From: Neonectria sp. B-13
Lineage: Eukaryota; Ascomycota; Sordariomycetes; Hypocreales; Nectriaceae
NCBI GenBank assembly: GCA_002682825.1
Contig: NOKP01000016.1
Coordinates: 787,593 to 851,592, forward strand
Direction: 5' to 3'
Length of the DNA stretch: 64,000 bases
The notes under the pieces were generated by a model. That model ran no database searches, had not been told where the DNA came from, and worked only from the letters and a program-made list of their open reading frames with translations. Shown here piece by piece: positions 10,201 to 21,168 of this stretch (within the stretch, counting starts at the first letter, position 1; every line of letters starts with the position of its first letter). The position numbers were made by a program, and so were the translations under genes.

Positions 10201-12244
10201 ATGACACCTACCAAGAGCACTTTGATCGCCTTGCTCGCCGCTTTCCCCAGCGGCATCATCGCCCGCAATGTCATCGGCGCTTCGTGCATTGATGGCCCCT
10301 GTGCAGATGGCAGGCAAGTCTTCCCCCCTTCTAGACATCGATACTGCAGCCTCACAGCCTTGCTAACTCGACTGTAGCTGCTGCAACGGCGGTTCCTGCG
10401 GATGGACCGACGAGAAGTGCGGCGGCGGCTGCTCCAGCGGTCCTTGCGTAGAGGTTAACTGGCAGGACATCGACTGCGCCGTCGCCGAGGACACCGAGTC
10501 CGCCGGCAATGTTATCTGGGGCGATTCGCAGACCAACTTTGTCTTCGAGGAGGCTCTCAACTCGTGGCTCGGCGCCAGCGGAACTGGTCTGCAGAGGTTC
10601 TACGGTGAAGATGGTACCGGGACGAGCCTTACCTTTTCGGAATATGTGCGGCAGTTCCTCCATGATACGAGTGTCGTGCTCAAGAGGTGTTGCTAACATG
10701 TTCTCACTTAGATGGCCAAATATGTCGGTGGCCCCGCCAACATGAAGTGCGCCACCCTTGTTGACCGTAACGGCTGTGACGGCTTCCTCGAGAGCTGTGA
10801 ATCGGCTGATGGGCCTGGTGGCTACCTTCTCCTGAACTCTTTTGTTGCCCTCAACAATGTGAGTGCCATTTTCACTCCCGCCGTTGGCGGCATGGAATAT
10901 GAGGGCTGCCGATTAATCTTGACCTAGATCATTTGGAACTGGTACGACCAGCTTTCCAGATCTGCTACAGCTGTCAGCCTCGACATGAGTACCTTCTCAG
11001 ACACATTTGCCCCGATACCTAACGAGGGCATGGGCCTGACCCTCATTCTTGACATGGTAACCCTCGGCTATGCAGCCGTGGCGGCCCCCATGTGGAAGTC
11101 TGGTATGTATCAACGAAACAGTAGACTTGGTGATGGCCTGCTAACATACCTTTAGTCTTTAAGAAACAGGACTGGTTCAATAACCCCGACAATTTCGCGA
11201 CTGTCGAGGGCTTGACCAAAGACTTGATTAGCACGGGTGCTACCATCACGAAGGATGCTACTAGGGCGTGAGTAAACCCCTAACTACTATAACTGTATAG
11301 CAGCCTTGAAGAAGACACCTTTAACATGTATTCTTTTAAACAGCGGCACCAAACTCACCTCGCAGAATACGCTTGATGTAAGAGTCGGTGCCATGATCGA
11401 GACGTGGCATGCAGCCGCCGATACCCTCAACCAGCATATCTTCAGCGGCGACCCTCTCGGCCTCAATGACAACCTTGACTTATTGAAGACTCTCATCATG
11501 GACGGCAAGTTTGCTGGTTCTGACTTGGATCTTTTGTCGGCCGAGGAGCTGGACGGGCAGATCAAGAAGGCCATTTATGGGCAGTTGATCCCATATGCCT
11601 GGAGCGTCGGTTCCTCCGACGTCTACCCTTTGTAAGCCCCCTTACTACGCGTTGTTTGAAGGTCAACTGTAGTGCCATGATGCGAGAATTGTGTCACTGA
11701 CTTGAGTGTTTGCAGTATGCTGGCGACGGGGAAGCCGTGCTCCGAGACTGGTGCCGACCACGTGCCCAAGGGCGCCACTCATTGGTGTGTCACGAACGAG
11801 GGCCAGGAGGAGGGCTTCTATCTTATGGGCACTTTTGGCTCCTCAACCTGTGTTTTCGAGGACCCCTTTACTGGCTATAAGTGCTATGACTACCAGGCGC
11901 CTCCTGGCGTGGACGAGCTCGACGGCATTAAGTGGGGCGGTGTCACTCAGGAAGATATTGTTGTCGCGTAAGTCTTGAACCTGGTTTCGATGTAGTGCTT
12001 GGCGTGCTGACGAGGAGTGATATCTAGTGCCTACAGCACTTGGATTGCGAACGGGCGCACGAACGCTAAGCGTCCCGAGGAGTCAGATATCAGCAACGAT
12101 GATATGATCAGCCGCCTCAGCGAGTCCAACATCCGAGCCGCCGGCCTGGTCTGGTTCCCCGTTTGCAGCACCGAGGAGGCTCACAACAACTGGGGGAGGT
12201 TTGCCCAGGGCTATGGCAAGTCGGACAACTACCCCTGCAACTAA
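10201..12244 (+). CDS. Secreted CBM18-like plus killer-toxin-type C-terminal domain protein, no chitinase core
   Basis: Eight exons: 10201-10313, 10378-10645, 10712-10858, 10928-11102, 11156-11267, 11344-11631, 11716-11967, 12028-12244. They give 523 residues and all phases join. Intron 1 is GC-AG (GCAAGT). The donor of intron 2 (GTGCGG at 10646) is the least certain site. A weak N-terminal hydrophobic segment suggests secretion. Next comes a small cysteine module with a CC-x5-CG-x5-C-x3-C-x4-C spacing like a hevein/CBM18 chitin-binding domain. The rest resembles the region after the GH18 domain in subgroup C (killer-toxin-like) fungal chitinases: a C-x-T/L motif, a GGYLLLNSFVALNN-like block, then MSTFSDTFAP. 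No GH18 catalytic signature is present, so chitinase activity is not expected. It may bind cell walls; the role is unknown. Confidence 0.75.
10314..10377 (+). other. GC-AG intron
   Basis: The donor is AG|GCAAGT and the acceptor is GACTGTAG, with TTGCTAAC as branch site. Only this donor brings the following cysteine-rich exon into frame; the nearby GT gives a different, implausible frame. GC-AG introns are a small minority in fungi. Confidence 0.7.
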
Positions 12245-15200
12245 GGCGAAGTAGCAATGATGGATACGTCAGGGCAGGCTGGGTTCTGATGATGTTGTCT
12301 CTGGGGAGACGTGACTTGTTGCTGCTTGACTCTTGGCTTCGTAACCCCCCTTAGCTTGCATAGGGCTTGATAAAAACCCCTTGCAACGAACCACCTGCCT
12401 GCTTTTGTGACTATTACGTATCAAGGTTTGAATCTTCAGAAGAAAGGGAGTACTGGTCCGGATATGATGCGGCTGGATAGGAGGTACGCCGACCTCTTGA
12501 CTTCGGGGACGACAGATGATCATCTCAAACGATGATGGCGTCGTTTCCGGGGCTATTCGACAATTCCGCATTCAACCAACCACGGGGTGTTATGGCTTCA
12601 TTGAACGATGCCGCGTTGTCAAGGTTGCCAGCAACCCCACAAACCGATGGCGCCAACAAAACGCTAAACGGCGGCCAGAGCTCTGATGTCCCCCAGAAGG
12701 GATCCAGACCGCTGAGCTAGTGACTGCCGTCACGCCAGAATGTAGTACATCGTGCGTACTGCCATGTACATTGTGTGAGCATTTTGGGGCCGTGACTGCT
12801 AAATGGTTCAAGGAGGGTGGGAGTAAAAATGCGCAGGTAAGATTTGAGGCACGCCCTGTCGCGTTTCTCGGTGGCGCAACGAAGATGAGGGCGACATCTG
12901 CATCTGCATGTTGTAGATTCCAGATTGGGCTCTGCCTCGGCGTGTGTTATTTGAGTTTCTTTCTGTCCCGTACTTGACTTAACTGTGGGAAAGGGTACGC
13001 AAAATAGCGTTGGGTGAAGAACTTAGTGAGCGAGCGCAAGAGATATAACGAGACGATGTCAGGCGGATGAAGGCGAATGCGGATGCAATGCGGGTAGGGC
13101 AGGCAGGGCAGGCAGGGGAGATCCGATCGGATTGACCGGCCCTGGCTGTTGCGGGTCATTGCCTTTGCCTTTGCATTGCTGTGGCCAGGATGGAACCAAC
13201 ATCAAGGTGCGATTATCACCAATGCTTGTTTTAACGTGGAAGTGGTTTTCTATCGTCTATAGATTGACTGGCCGAATTAGTCGAGGAACCATGAAAGTGA
13301 CAGCTTGTGGAAAGGCGACAGGTAAGGCATCAGGGCGGCAACTGAATTTCTGGACAAGTTGTTCCGCAATGCGGGTCGGCGCACCACGAAGTCGAGGCGT
13401 CCGGGCACGGCGGGCGCGGGCGCGGGCGTGGGCTGGACCGCGGGCCGACTGTGCACTCTTGGTTGGCGAGACGGGGACGGTGGACGGGGACTGCGGGTAG
13501 TGGACGCAGCAGCCGTGGATGTGGCATTACGAGTAAGCCATGGGACGCGGAAGAGAGACGCGAGAGTCGTAGTAAAGCCGTACTACGTAGTAGTGAGCTC
13601 GTAGTCGCAGGTCGTGGCAAAGCTTGATTTCGACGCCGGCGGGAAAGCTTGTGGCCCGGATGCGCGGTCATGCTAGCCTGGTCGAGCCACGAGGGATGCC
13701 AACGCCGTGCGTGGACCGAAGCTGTGAGCCTCGGGAGGCGACATCCGTATGTAATGTATCGGCGTATGAGTACAGAGTCCTCTTCGTTTCGTTTCCCCTC
13801 CCCTCTTTACTCAACTGCTCAGCTGAAGGCAAAGGGAGGGAGTCAACCTGACGCCCGTGGTTGGCTGGCTGAAAAGGACGCTTGTCAGTTGTAACTTGCA
13901 GCGAGTGGACGGCAGCAGAGGCTACTGCACTTGGTGCAGAGGCAGTGGAGATGCTCGGGACCCACGCACGACGCTACCGAGGGTTTGCTGCTGCCTTTGC
14001 CGTTTCTGGACGGCGCTGGGGCTCTGGCCGACAAGCATGATCAGTGCGCGATGCAATGCATTGTCGGCTCGTGGAAGTGTGTGAAGTGAGTGAAGTGAGT
14101 GAAGTGGGTGAAGTGGGTGAAGCGGGTGAAGTGGGTGAAGCGGGTGAAGTGGGTGAACTACGTACTTGTGAACTTGCAAAGTGGTGAGGTGGGGTTTGCG
14201 GCGTCATCTCTTTTCTCCTTCCTCAATTCCGTTCCATCTCTTCTCACTCTTTCCTTTCTTCCATCTCTCCTTCCATCCTTCCATCCTTCCTTCTCACTTC
14301 CTATCCACCCTTTCCTATCGCCCGCCCTACCTTTCAACCTTCCCTCTTTTGCTGCTTCCTTTGGGTTACTTTTCAATCGCATCAATCTCTCAATTGTCCC
14401 TTCATCAAGCAACCTACCAACCTTCATCCCTACCTGTCAGGCAACCTCTCAACTAATCAACCGGCCCATCCGTCAACGCATCTCCGCATCGGGCAATTCA
14501 CCCGCCACTGCCTACTTACCTTAGTTCTTGGCTCTGTGTCTCAAAAACGAGGCACCTTCAACCCGCTCGCTCACTCCCGCACCGCGTACGAATACAAGTG
14601 CGATTAGTCACGGCAGCCAGCAGTTCGCACCTGGCAGCCAGCAACCAGCAGCTCGACGCAAATCCACTTCTCTTCTCTTTGTCGGCGAGGAAGAAGTTGT
14701 CAGTCGTCCACACCAGCAACACTAGAAGGGCTCTTCTTCCGCTCTCCCCGCGGCCCCTCCACCTCTGCCCCGTCCAACCAGAAAAATATGACAGGTGATA
14801 GAACCGGGCTGTAGCAAGGGACGTCGCCGTCTTCGTTCGTGGGCCGACGGGGTGCTGCTGGCTGGTGACACAGAATCTTTGGTTGGGGACTGGATCTCGC
14901 TTTTGCTCTAGGCTGCGTTCTCGCCTTGTTGTCGATTGGGTCCTCGTTCCTCTCCGCGTGCGATTGCAATCTGCCGACGCCACCTCTCCATCGCAGCGTC
15001 AAAGCTTCCTCATTCCTTCTTCTTCCAGCCTGAGTCGCGCTCCAGCTCTGAATCCTCGTTCTTGGATCGACACTACCTGCACTCAGACCTGAGCGGGGCT
15101 TGCAAATCAACTCAATATCGGGGGTTTTGGCATCACTCCTCAACTGAGATAATCCTTGGAATTCCCTCACGCTCAGAATAACAGCCAAGGCCTGGGACTC

Positions 15201-15455
15201 TTTACTCCCTTCCGCGACAGGTTCGTCTTCCTTGTTCCTGATGGCCCTCTTGGATCCTTCGGTCCTTGTCATAAGCCCATTTACCAACGTTTATTCCTTT
15301 AGATCCAAAAGTCAAACCCTCCCTCGGTTTCCTCGTGACGCGGACCACGGTTCACTCGACACATCCGTCCCATCGACGAGGTTCCCATCCCTCAATCACC
15401 CTTCGGATTACGATAGCTCTCTCGCAGGCCGGGATTGCCCAACATCCGTCCCACC
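12245..15455. other. Gene-free 3.2-kb interval with simple repeats
   Basis: No supported gene. Open frames are low in complexity and overlap on both strands. Contents: a G-rich tract near 13090-13120, a 9-bp minisatellite at 14081-14152, and a long C/T-rich tract at about 14200-14360 typical of fungal promoters. About 1 kb of further sequence then leads to the start at 15456. The right part is probably the promoter and a long leader of the small gene at 15456. Confidence 0.5.
14081..14152. repeat. 9-bp minisatellite, eight copies
   Basis: There are eight head-to-tail copies of GTGAAGYGR. The order of endings is TGA, TGA, TGG, TGG, CGG, TGG, CGG, TGG, so the last copies alternate between two variants. 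A partial ninth copy follows. There is no spacer, so this is not a CRISPR array. Confidence 0.9.
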
Positions 15456-15773
15456 ATGTGTCGCATGGTCGTTTTCTTGGGCGAATGCACACGCTGCGGC
15501 GATGCGCAAACATGGACTGATCTCACACAAGAACTCTCATGTCTCGAAGCAAAAAATAATGGCGGTTTTGGACAATGTTCCCGCGGTATCTTGGTTGAGG
15601 AACACGACTTCGACCAAGAATGTCAGGCCTGTTCCGAGGAGGACGAAGGAATTGGCGACCTTGACGAGGCCCTAGAAGCCGACGAAGACGACATCTTCGT
15701 CCAAGGTACTAAGAGGAATGCCGCCGAGGAACAAGAGATCGAAAGCACCGAGACCAAGAAACAAAAGACTTGA
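15456..15773 (+). CDS. Small cysteine-rich acidic MC-type protein (105 aa)
   Basis: This is a single exon of 105 residues. The ATG at 15456 lies in a good context (CCCACCATG); the frame extends upstream only to a TTG. Cysteines are C2, C11, C14, C29, C41 and a C56-x2-C59 pair. C2-x8-C11 and the closing C-x2-C match the two small proteins at 653-850 and 1940-2179, although here Cys-Gly replaces Cys-Gly-His. After residue 60 the protein is strongly acidic and ends with a Lys-rich KKQK stretch that could act as a nuclear signal. Zinc binding is an inference from the cysteine pattern, and the function is unknown. Confidence 0.6.
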   Translation: MCRMVVFLGECTRCGDAQTWTDLTQELSCLEAKNNGGFGQCSRGILVEEHDFDQECQACSEEDEGIGDLDEALEADEDDIFVQGTKRNAAEEQEIESTETKKQKT

Positions 15774-16243
15774 CGAGATACCCACTGGGATTGATGTATG
15801 GATATGGTTCAGCAGGCTGCCTTCTGCAAGCTGCATGGTGTCATGCTCTTCCTGGACAGGTCTTTAATGGCGTTTATGTGCTCGTTTGTTTGAACGTCTG
15901 CTATGGAGCCGCCGTTCGGAGCCAGCGGGTTGGCGCATGTTTGGTTCACGCTGGCGGGCTAGGCCTTGCGTCAGTGTCTTTTGGGATTAGGCATCATTGT
16001 GCTTTTACGACAATCATGATACGTGCTCACGATATTGAAGGCGACGAGGTGGACGATACTTGGATACTGAAGGTATTCTTGAGTTAATAAGGAAGACGGA
16101 CACGGGTTGGGTGGCAAGCCCGGCTCGATGATCAAACGAGACAATGAACAATTGTGATATCGATCTCAAAGTATTGTCTTTGACAGCTCCAACAATAACT
16201 TTCCAGTCCCCCGATATGAGCCAAACCCGAGATGATGAGGCGC
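15774..16243. other. Convergent 3' intergenic region
   Basis: It lies between the 3' ends of the small cysteine-rich gene (+) and the DUF829 gene (-) and probably holds both 3' untranslated regions. Nothing else is seen. Confidence 0.5.
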
Positions 16244-17119
16244 TCACGCATACTCATTGCCCTCCCATGCTCTCTTGACGAGTCCCCAGTACCGCTCCGC
16301 ATCCGCCCTCACCAGCGAAACATGCTGCCCTCCTGTAAACTTCTCCATCCTCACCACCGCACCTTTCTCCTTGGCTTCCTTGCCATGCGCCTCCACATGA
16401 TCCCACCCCACTGTTTTATCTTCCGTCCCATACGCATACGTCCGCCGCACTTCTTGTGATAGGAAGATTGGCGAGTTGAGTTTTGCTGCGTTGATTTCAT
16501 TCGGTCCGTCGCGGCCCCCGGAGATGCACAGCAACCACAACACGACCACAAGGACATGGGCCATCGGCCATGCCCACCCGGGCAAGGACGTCGCGGCGAC
16601 GTGGTAGTCACGTTTGTAGTTCCAGCGTCCCGGACACGAGTCCAGAACGACGGCATACCGTGGAATATTCTGTTCGCCGCCCAGCTCGGAAGCCCACATC
16701 TCCCACAACGTTCCGGCCGAGGCAACCCCGCCGTTGGAGAACATGTGCACTAAAAATTGCGGCTCTCGACCCCCGGCCCCAGCAGCAGCAGCCAGGTCAC
16801 GCAGCACGGGCATGGCTGGTTTGAGCTTCGGCCTCCGAAGCGTGGCGCTCATCCACGTCGGGCCCGTCGACCGGACGAGGAGGATGCGCGCGTTGGGGAA
16901 GAGTTCGCGATGCTTCGCAACGTACTTGGAAATGTGCGCGTCGCGGGCGTCCATCCAGGTCAGCAGGATGATGAGGCGAGGGCTTCGATTGCTGTCGGAT
17001 GCTTCCGCCGCGCCTGGGTCGAAGTAGGCGACGGCGGGGCCCAGCTTGTCCATGAACGCGAGAGGGCCCGCCGTGCTGGGCGATGGCGTCGTCACTGGAG
17101 CTTTATCTGAGGTGGCCAT
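16244..17119 (-). CDS. DUF829 (PaxU/TMEM53-like) alpha/beta-hydrolase-fold protein
   Basis: This is a single exon of 291 residues with start ATG at 17119 (minus-strand ATGGCC). The region around residues 45-75 (RLIILLTWMDARDAHISKY) and FLVHMFSNGG near residue 125 match the DUF829 family, which includes TMEM53 and the PaxU proteins named from an indole-diterpene cluster. The Ser-Asn-Gly-Gly after HMF occupies the position of the nucleophile elbow of alpha/beta hydrolases. Later an Asp-Ser-Cys-Pro-Gly block, a hydrophobic segment (WPMAHVLVVVLWLLC) and GGQHVSLVRADAERYW follow, the last supplying a candidate His. No secondary-metabolite core gene is nearby, so the PaxU name should not be read as indole-diterpene function. 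The substrate is unknown. Confidence 0.85.
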   Translation of the reverse strand: MATSDKAPVTTPSPSTAGPLAFMDKLGPAVAYFDPGAAEASDSNRSPRLIILLTWMDARDAHISKYVAKHRELFPNARILLVRSTGPTWMSATLRRPKLKPAMPVLRDLAAAAGAGGREPQFLVHMFSNGGVASAGTLWEMWASELGGEQNIPRYAVVLDSCPGRWNYKRDYHVAATSLPGWAWPMAHVLVVVLWLLCISGGRDGPNEINAAKLNSPIFLSQEVRRTYAYGTEDKTVGWDHVEAHGKEAKEKGAVVRMEKFTGGQHVSLVRADAERYWGLVKRAWEGNEYA

Positions 17120-18060
17120 GTTTATTGAACGAAAACAAGGTCATCTACTTCGTACTCGACACAGTGGAAGAGCAGACGGGAGAAAAAGGGGGAGGTCAGC
17201 ACATATAACTCTACCCCTCCCCTAGAAACACTCATTATCTCATCATCATGCTAATTGTGCTAGCCAATTGAAGTTTTGCGTCTGTAAGCGGATGTAAGCT
17301 GACGTGCCAAGGCGACGTGAGACCTCCAGCTAGGTTAGACGAAGGGGAGAGCAGTTGTGGTGATTTTCCTGAGCCGGCAGCGCCAAGCCGGCGCAGCCCC
17401 GCACTCGGCCGGGCGGTTGGGGCCATGAGAGCCGGTAAGCCGGGCCCCCCCGCTGCTATATAAGCCTTCGGCCGCTCAAATACTCAGATATAGTTCAATG
17501 CTTACCACTCGCTCTGAGGCTTCAGCTGTGGCGAGCGCTTAGCTTCTCTGACTATCATAAATATTTCGGATCGCGACGACATCAACTGTGGGGGACTTCG
17601 AGTTAAGTGCTTGTTTTCATCATATCATTCAGTAGGTAGCTAGAACCATATCCACCCTCCCTAGGTTTGAACCAAAAACCAACAGCTCAAGTCAACCGTG
17701 TCTTGACAGAGAACCGTCCCAATCCCCATCATACCCATCATACCCATCATCATGACCCTCGACTACCTGAAACATTCCTCGTTGCCCATGATGGAAACAG
17801 AAAAAGTACAAGGCTTGCCTGCCTCTTCGATTTATTCATGGCCCCTGGGCCCCAATTTTTGGGTTTGTTGCATTTGATGCCCAGCTTGGTCATGCTCCAT
17901 ACCATTGCTCGTTTCGTTCGTAAATTGGACGTTTTCTTTTATGGCCCATTCTCTGCGCCGACAATTTGTATCCCGTGCGTGATCAAAGTGATCCCTTATG
18001 TACTGGGTGCTCATATGGTCGGGTGCTTCGTATCCTCTTTCCGTCTTCTTCAGCCTTAAC
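17120..18060. other. Intergenic region with a strong TATA-like box
   Basis: It holds the promoter of the DUF829 gene (left) and 3' sequence of the PFKFB gene (right). TATATAAG at 17457-17464 faces right, but no convincing gene follows on the plus strand. The only frames there are short, for example about 40 codons from 17752. A CCATCATA-type repeat lies at about 17725-17755. Confidence 0.45.
17457..17464 (+). promoter_or_regulatory. TATATAAG box without a recognised gene
   Basis: A canonical TATA box lies in GC-rich surroundings, preceded by CCGGGCCCCCCCGC. It points toward 17500-18060, where I can model no protein. It may drive an RNA or a very small protein, or be fortuitous. Confidence 0.3.
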
Positions 18061-19628
18061 CTATAGTCCCTCCGGAACAGGGTTCTCGTGCTTGGCCGTG
18101 CTGCCTTTGCCTCTCCAGGTGCTGACGGCGGGAATATTGGCCTCGTAGCGTACCTCATCCGTGCCGTAAGCTCCAGGGGTTAGCTTGATGAGCGTATGCA
18201 GAGGAACATTCATCCAGGGGCTCTTGGTCTGGTCCTTCTTCATGAAGTAGGCGTAGACGCATCGTAAGACTGCTTGGTGGGTAACGATCAGGATATCCTC
18301 GCTACGTTCAAGCTCCATGATAATAGGCTCAAGACGGATCACGACGTCACGATATGACTCTCCACCACGGTAGCGGTAGTTGTACTTGTCCTCGTCGCGG
18401 GCTGCGAAGTCATCGGGGTACCGGTCCTTGATTTCCTGATACGTGAGGCCGTCGCAGACACCAGAGTCAAGCTCATCTAGGGCCTTCCATTGAAGCTGGT
18501 TGTAGTGCTGGGGGAGGAAACGAGAGGTGGCGATGGTTCGTCTCAAGGTCGAGGTCCAGACTGTGAGCGGGCGGTCGTCCTGAGAGGTGAGTCAGTATCG
18601 AGGGTATAAGTAGGGGCTATGAGGATGAACATACGCCAACAGATTTGCGCACTAGCTCAGGGAGCTTGCGGGCATATTGCTCTCCTCGGGGGGAGAGGAG
18701 GGTGTCGCCACCGATACGTCCGTCTAAATTATACAGGGACTCGCCGTGCTGTGTTCTAGTTAATAAACATGCCCAGGTCTGGATGCGGGGACGAATATCT
18801 CACCCTCGATAGCCAAACGGAGCGGGGTCGAATGTGGAGGTTCATGAGATAGTAGACAATGCGACTCTGGAGGTAGTCTCGAATACGACTGATGATGACC
18901 TGTTTGCCCACATCCATGATCTTAAGGTAGGTCAAGTCGGACTCATCACCATCGGCATCGATGGTGCAGTAAACCTTTTCGTAGTTGCGGATACGATTGC
19001 GAAAGTCGAGGGCGGCCGTCTCAGGGTCCTGGCCTTTGTAATCTGGGCTAGTGGTCTTGACGTCGCGGATGTTGGCCATGATGAGCTCCTCATCGTCGCA
19101 CTTGCTCTCAACGAAGAGCACATTGACACCGTGGGCATTGCAGGTCTCAAGGACCCATTTCCTTCGCGCCTGGGTCGAGTTGGTAGCATCTAGGATGCCG
19201 ACAACACCGCCGGCGCTGAACCAGGCGAGCATGTCGGCGACGGCGGCCTCGGCGGCGGCGCGGCGCTTGCGCTCGCCCTCGGGGTTGCTGGTGTCGAAGA
19301 AGTCAGCGGTGGGCTGGGGAGCATCGTTACGCCGGTAAGTTCCGACGTTAAATGTCTGGGCGGGGATGGAGAGCCATTGCAGATAGCGTTGTGCTGCATG
19401 GACACAAAGAAGTCAGTCATTATGTCGTGTAGAGCGAGTGGACAGGAGAGGAAGAGGGATGTATGTATGTAAGTAGGTAGGTAGGAGGGGCCATGATAAT
19501 AAAAGAGCAGAGCAGCACTGACCTCGCTGTGCGATGTAGCTCTTGCCTCTGGCGGGAAGTCCCACCATGACGACACAGATCTTGCTGTCCTCGGCCTGGA
19601 CACCGACGCCATTAGTTCGGGACGGCAT
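18061..19628 (-). CDS. 6-phosphofructo-2-kinase / fructose-2,6-bisphosphatase
   Basis: Exons are 19628-19523, 19393-18804, 18748-18635 and 18579-18061, giving 442 residues with all introns GT-AG. The cytosolic enzyme makes and breaks fructose 2,6-bisphosphate, the signal that sets glycolysis against gluconeogenesis. The N-terminal kinase half has the Walker A GLPARGKS at about residues 23-30, then a RYLQWL block and TYRR. The bisphosphatase half opens with the phospho-accepting histidine in RHGES (about 232-236), and later has RYRGGESYRD and THQAVLRCVYAYF. Both sets of catalytic motifs appear intact, so a bifunctional or mainly phosphatase enzyme (like yeast Fbp26) is likely. Exons 2 and 3 join directly before RHGES. 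It is shorter than animal PFKFB and lacks a long regulatory N-terminus. Confidence 0.93.
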
Positions 19629-19934
19629 GTTGGCTGCGTTGGATGCTATTGAGCGGCGGCAAGATCAAGATCAAGATTGACGTGGTTGGAAAGGTGCAAG
19701 AGAGGAGTGCTCCAATACTGCAGAGACATGAATCGAAAGGATAAGCCTCGGTCACTGGTCAATGGCCTGCAGTAGCAGCTGTGATAAGGGGAACCAGATC
19801 GCGTAAGCCTTTCGGCAGCTTGCCACGGCGGGAGAGAGGAGAAGAAGCGAGCCGAGTGAGGACTGAGGTCACAGCAGTCAAGCAGCCACGGCAATCGGAG
19901 AAGTGTGGGGTTTGACTGTGGCCCGAGGGCGAAG

Positions 19935-19975
19935 TGTTTGTGTGTGTGTGTGTGTGTGCGTGTGTGAGTGAGTGT
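19935..19975. repeat. (GT)n microsatellite
   Basis: A run of alternating GT with few interruptions (GC, then GAGT repeats) in the upstream region of the PFKFB gene. Confidence 0.85.
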
Positions 19976-20448
19976 GTTGCGACGACACCTCCTTTGCGGG
20001 GCCGATGATGCAGCAATCGATCGAGGTGATCAATCAATCGGACGAGCGAGCAGTCAATCACTGGCGGGGAAAGCGTGGAACGGCTGCGCGGTGTGTGCTG
20101 TGTGAACGGTTTGGGAGAGCGTCGGGACGAGTGTGGTGGATGCGGTGGAGGGGTTGGCTCTATTCGTCGATCTGCTGCACCGCAACAAGATGCAAAAGGC
20201 AGCGTTGAGTTCGATCAACGGTGTGTGAGTTGAGTTGCAAGCCCGGGGAAAAGGAAACCGACACAAGGCGAACTGCTGGCGGTGGTCACTGGTGGCGGAG
20301 ACGAAAGGCGGGGGTGGACTGGATACTGGAGCACCAAAGGAGGTAGTGGCGGATGGATGGGCGAGAAGGCTTCAAGGCGTGTGTGCAGGATGGATGGAGG
20401 AGAGAGGGAGGGGTGGGAAAATTGAAAAGAGAGGAAAGTGAGAACGAG

Positions 20449-20502
20449 AGGAAGAAGAAGAAGAGGAAGAGGAAGAGGAAGAGGAAGAGGAAGAGGGGAG
20501 GA
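20449..20502. repeat. Purine-only AAG/AGG microsatellite
   Basis: GAA and GAAGAG units form a run of purines on the plus strand. The bases around it (about 20400-20520) are also purine-rich. A short (CAGT)n follows at about 20563-20580. Confidence 0.85.
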
Positions 20503-21125
20503 AACAGAGACAGTGAAGGCGAGAGAGCCAGAGTCTGCGAGGTGGTGATTGGGTCCCGAGCAAGTCAGTCAGTCAGTCAGAGAAGGAGAAAAGATTAGAG
20601 ACTAGAGACTAGGGAGAGACAGATAGAGAGCTCGAGCCGAAGTGTGCATTAAAAAAGCACGCCTGAAAAAGGCACCCGACCCGACGGGACAGTCGACAAA
20701 AGCTGGAGAGCAACGTGCGGCTTCCATCGTCTCTTGTCCAAAGTCGCGGACTCGCGGCTCCATCTGATTCATGGGCGATGGAAATGGATGGATGACCGCG
20801 ACGGACCAATCCCCGCCCGCCAAAGCCTGCCACAGGTGACAAAGCTCGCCGAAGCCCGCCCCCAAGCCCGCCAAATGCCCGCGACGGCAATCCACCGGAG
20901 CGGTATCCACCCCCCGCTCTGGGAGCTCCGACGTCCATCCACTCCACTACAAGCCGCCAACTGCCTGTGAGCTCCAAGGCCCTGGAAAACCTTGGGGGTC
21001 CAGGTGGACAGCGGATGGATCCATTTAGTAAAGGTAAGCTGTAGCTTGCCGACAATTGCCCCCCAAGCTCCATCTTAAGCATGTGCAGTCCGCCCAGTGT
21101 CGACTCCATTGGCACTGTTGACGGG

Positions 21126-21168
21126 CTGTCCGTCGTCCGCTGTCCGCTGTCCGCTGTCCGTTGTCCGG
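21126..21168. repeat. 7-bp GTCCGCT repeat
   Basis: About five tandem copies of GTCCGCT/GTCCGTT stand in the gene-free interval. A related CCTGT pentamer repeat lies near 21720-21745. Confidence 0.75.

Noticed and set aside
14081..14152. Possible CRISPR-like array
   Set aside because: The units are 9 bp and head to tail without spacers, in a eukaryotic genome. It is a minisatellite.
14099..14524. 141-codon plus-strand frame after the minisatellite
   Set aside because: Its start is coded by the repeat itself (Lys-Trp-Val runs) and the rest by a C/T-rich promoter tract. No coding character.
16244..17119. Part of an indole-diterpene cluster, because of the PaxU-like name
   Set aside because: No prenyltransferase, GGPP synthase, P450 or monooxygenase gene is nearby. 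DUF829 proteins are common outside clusters.
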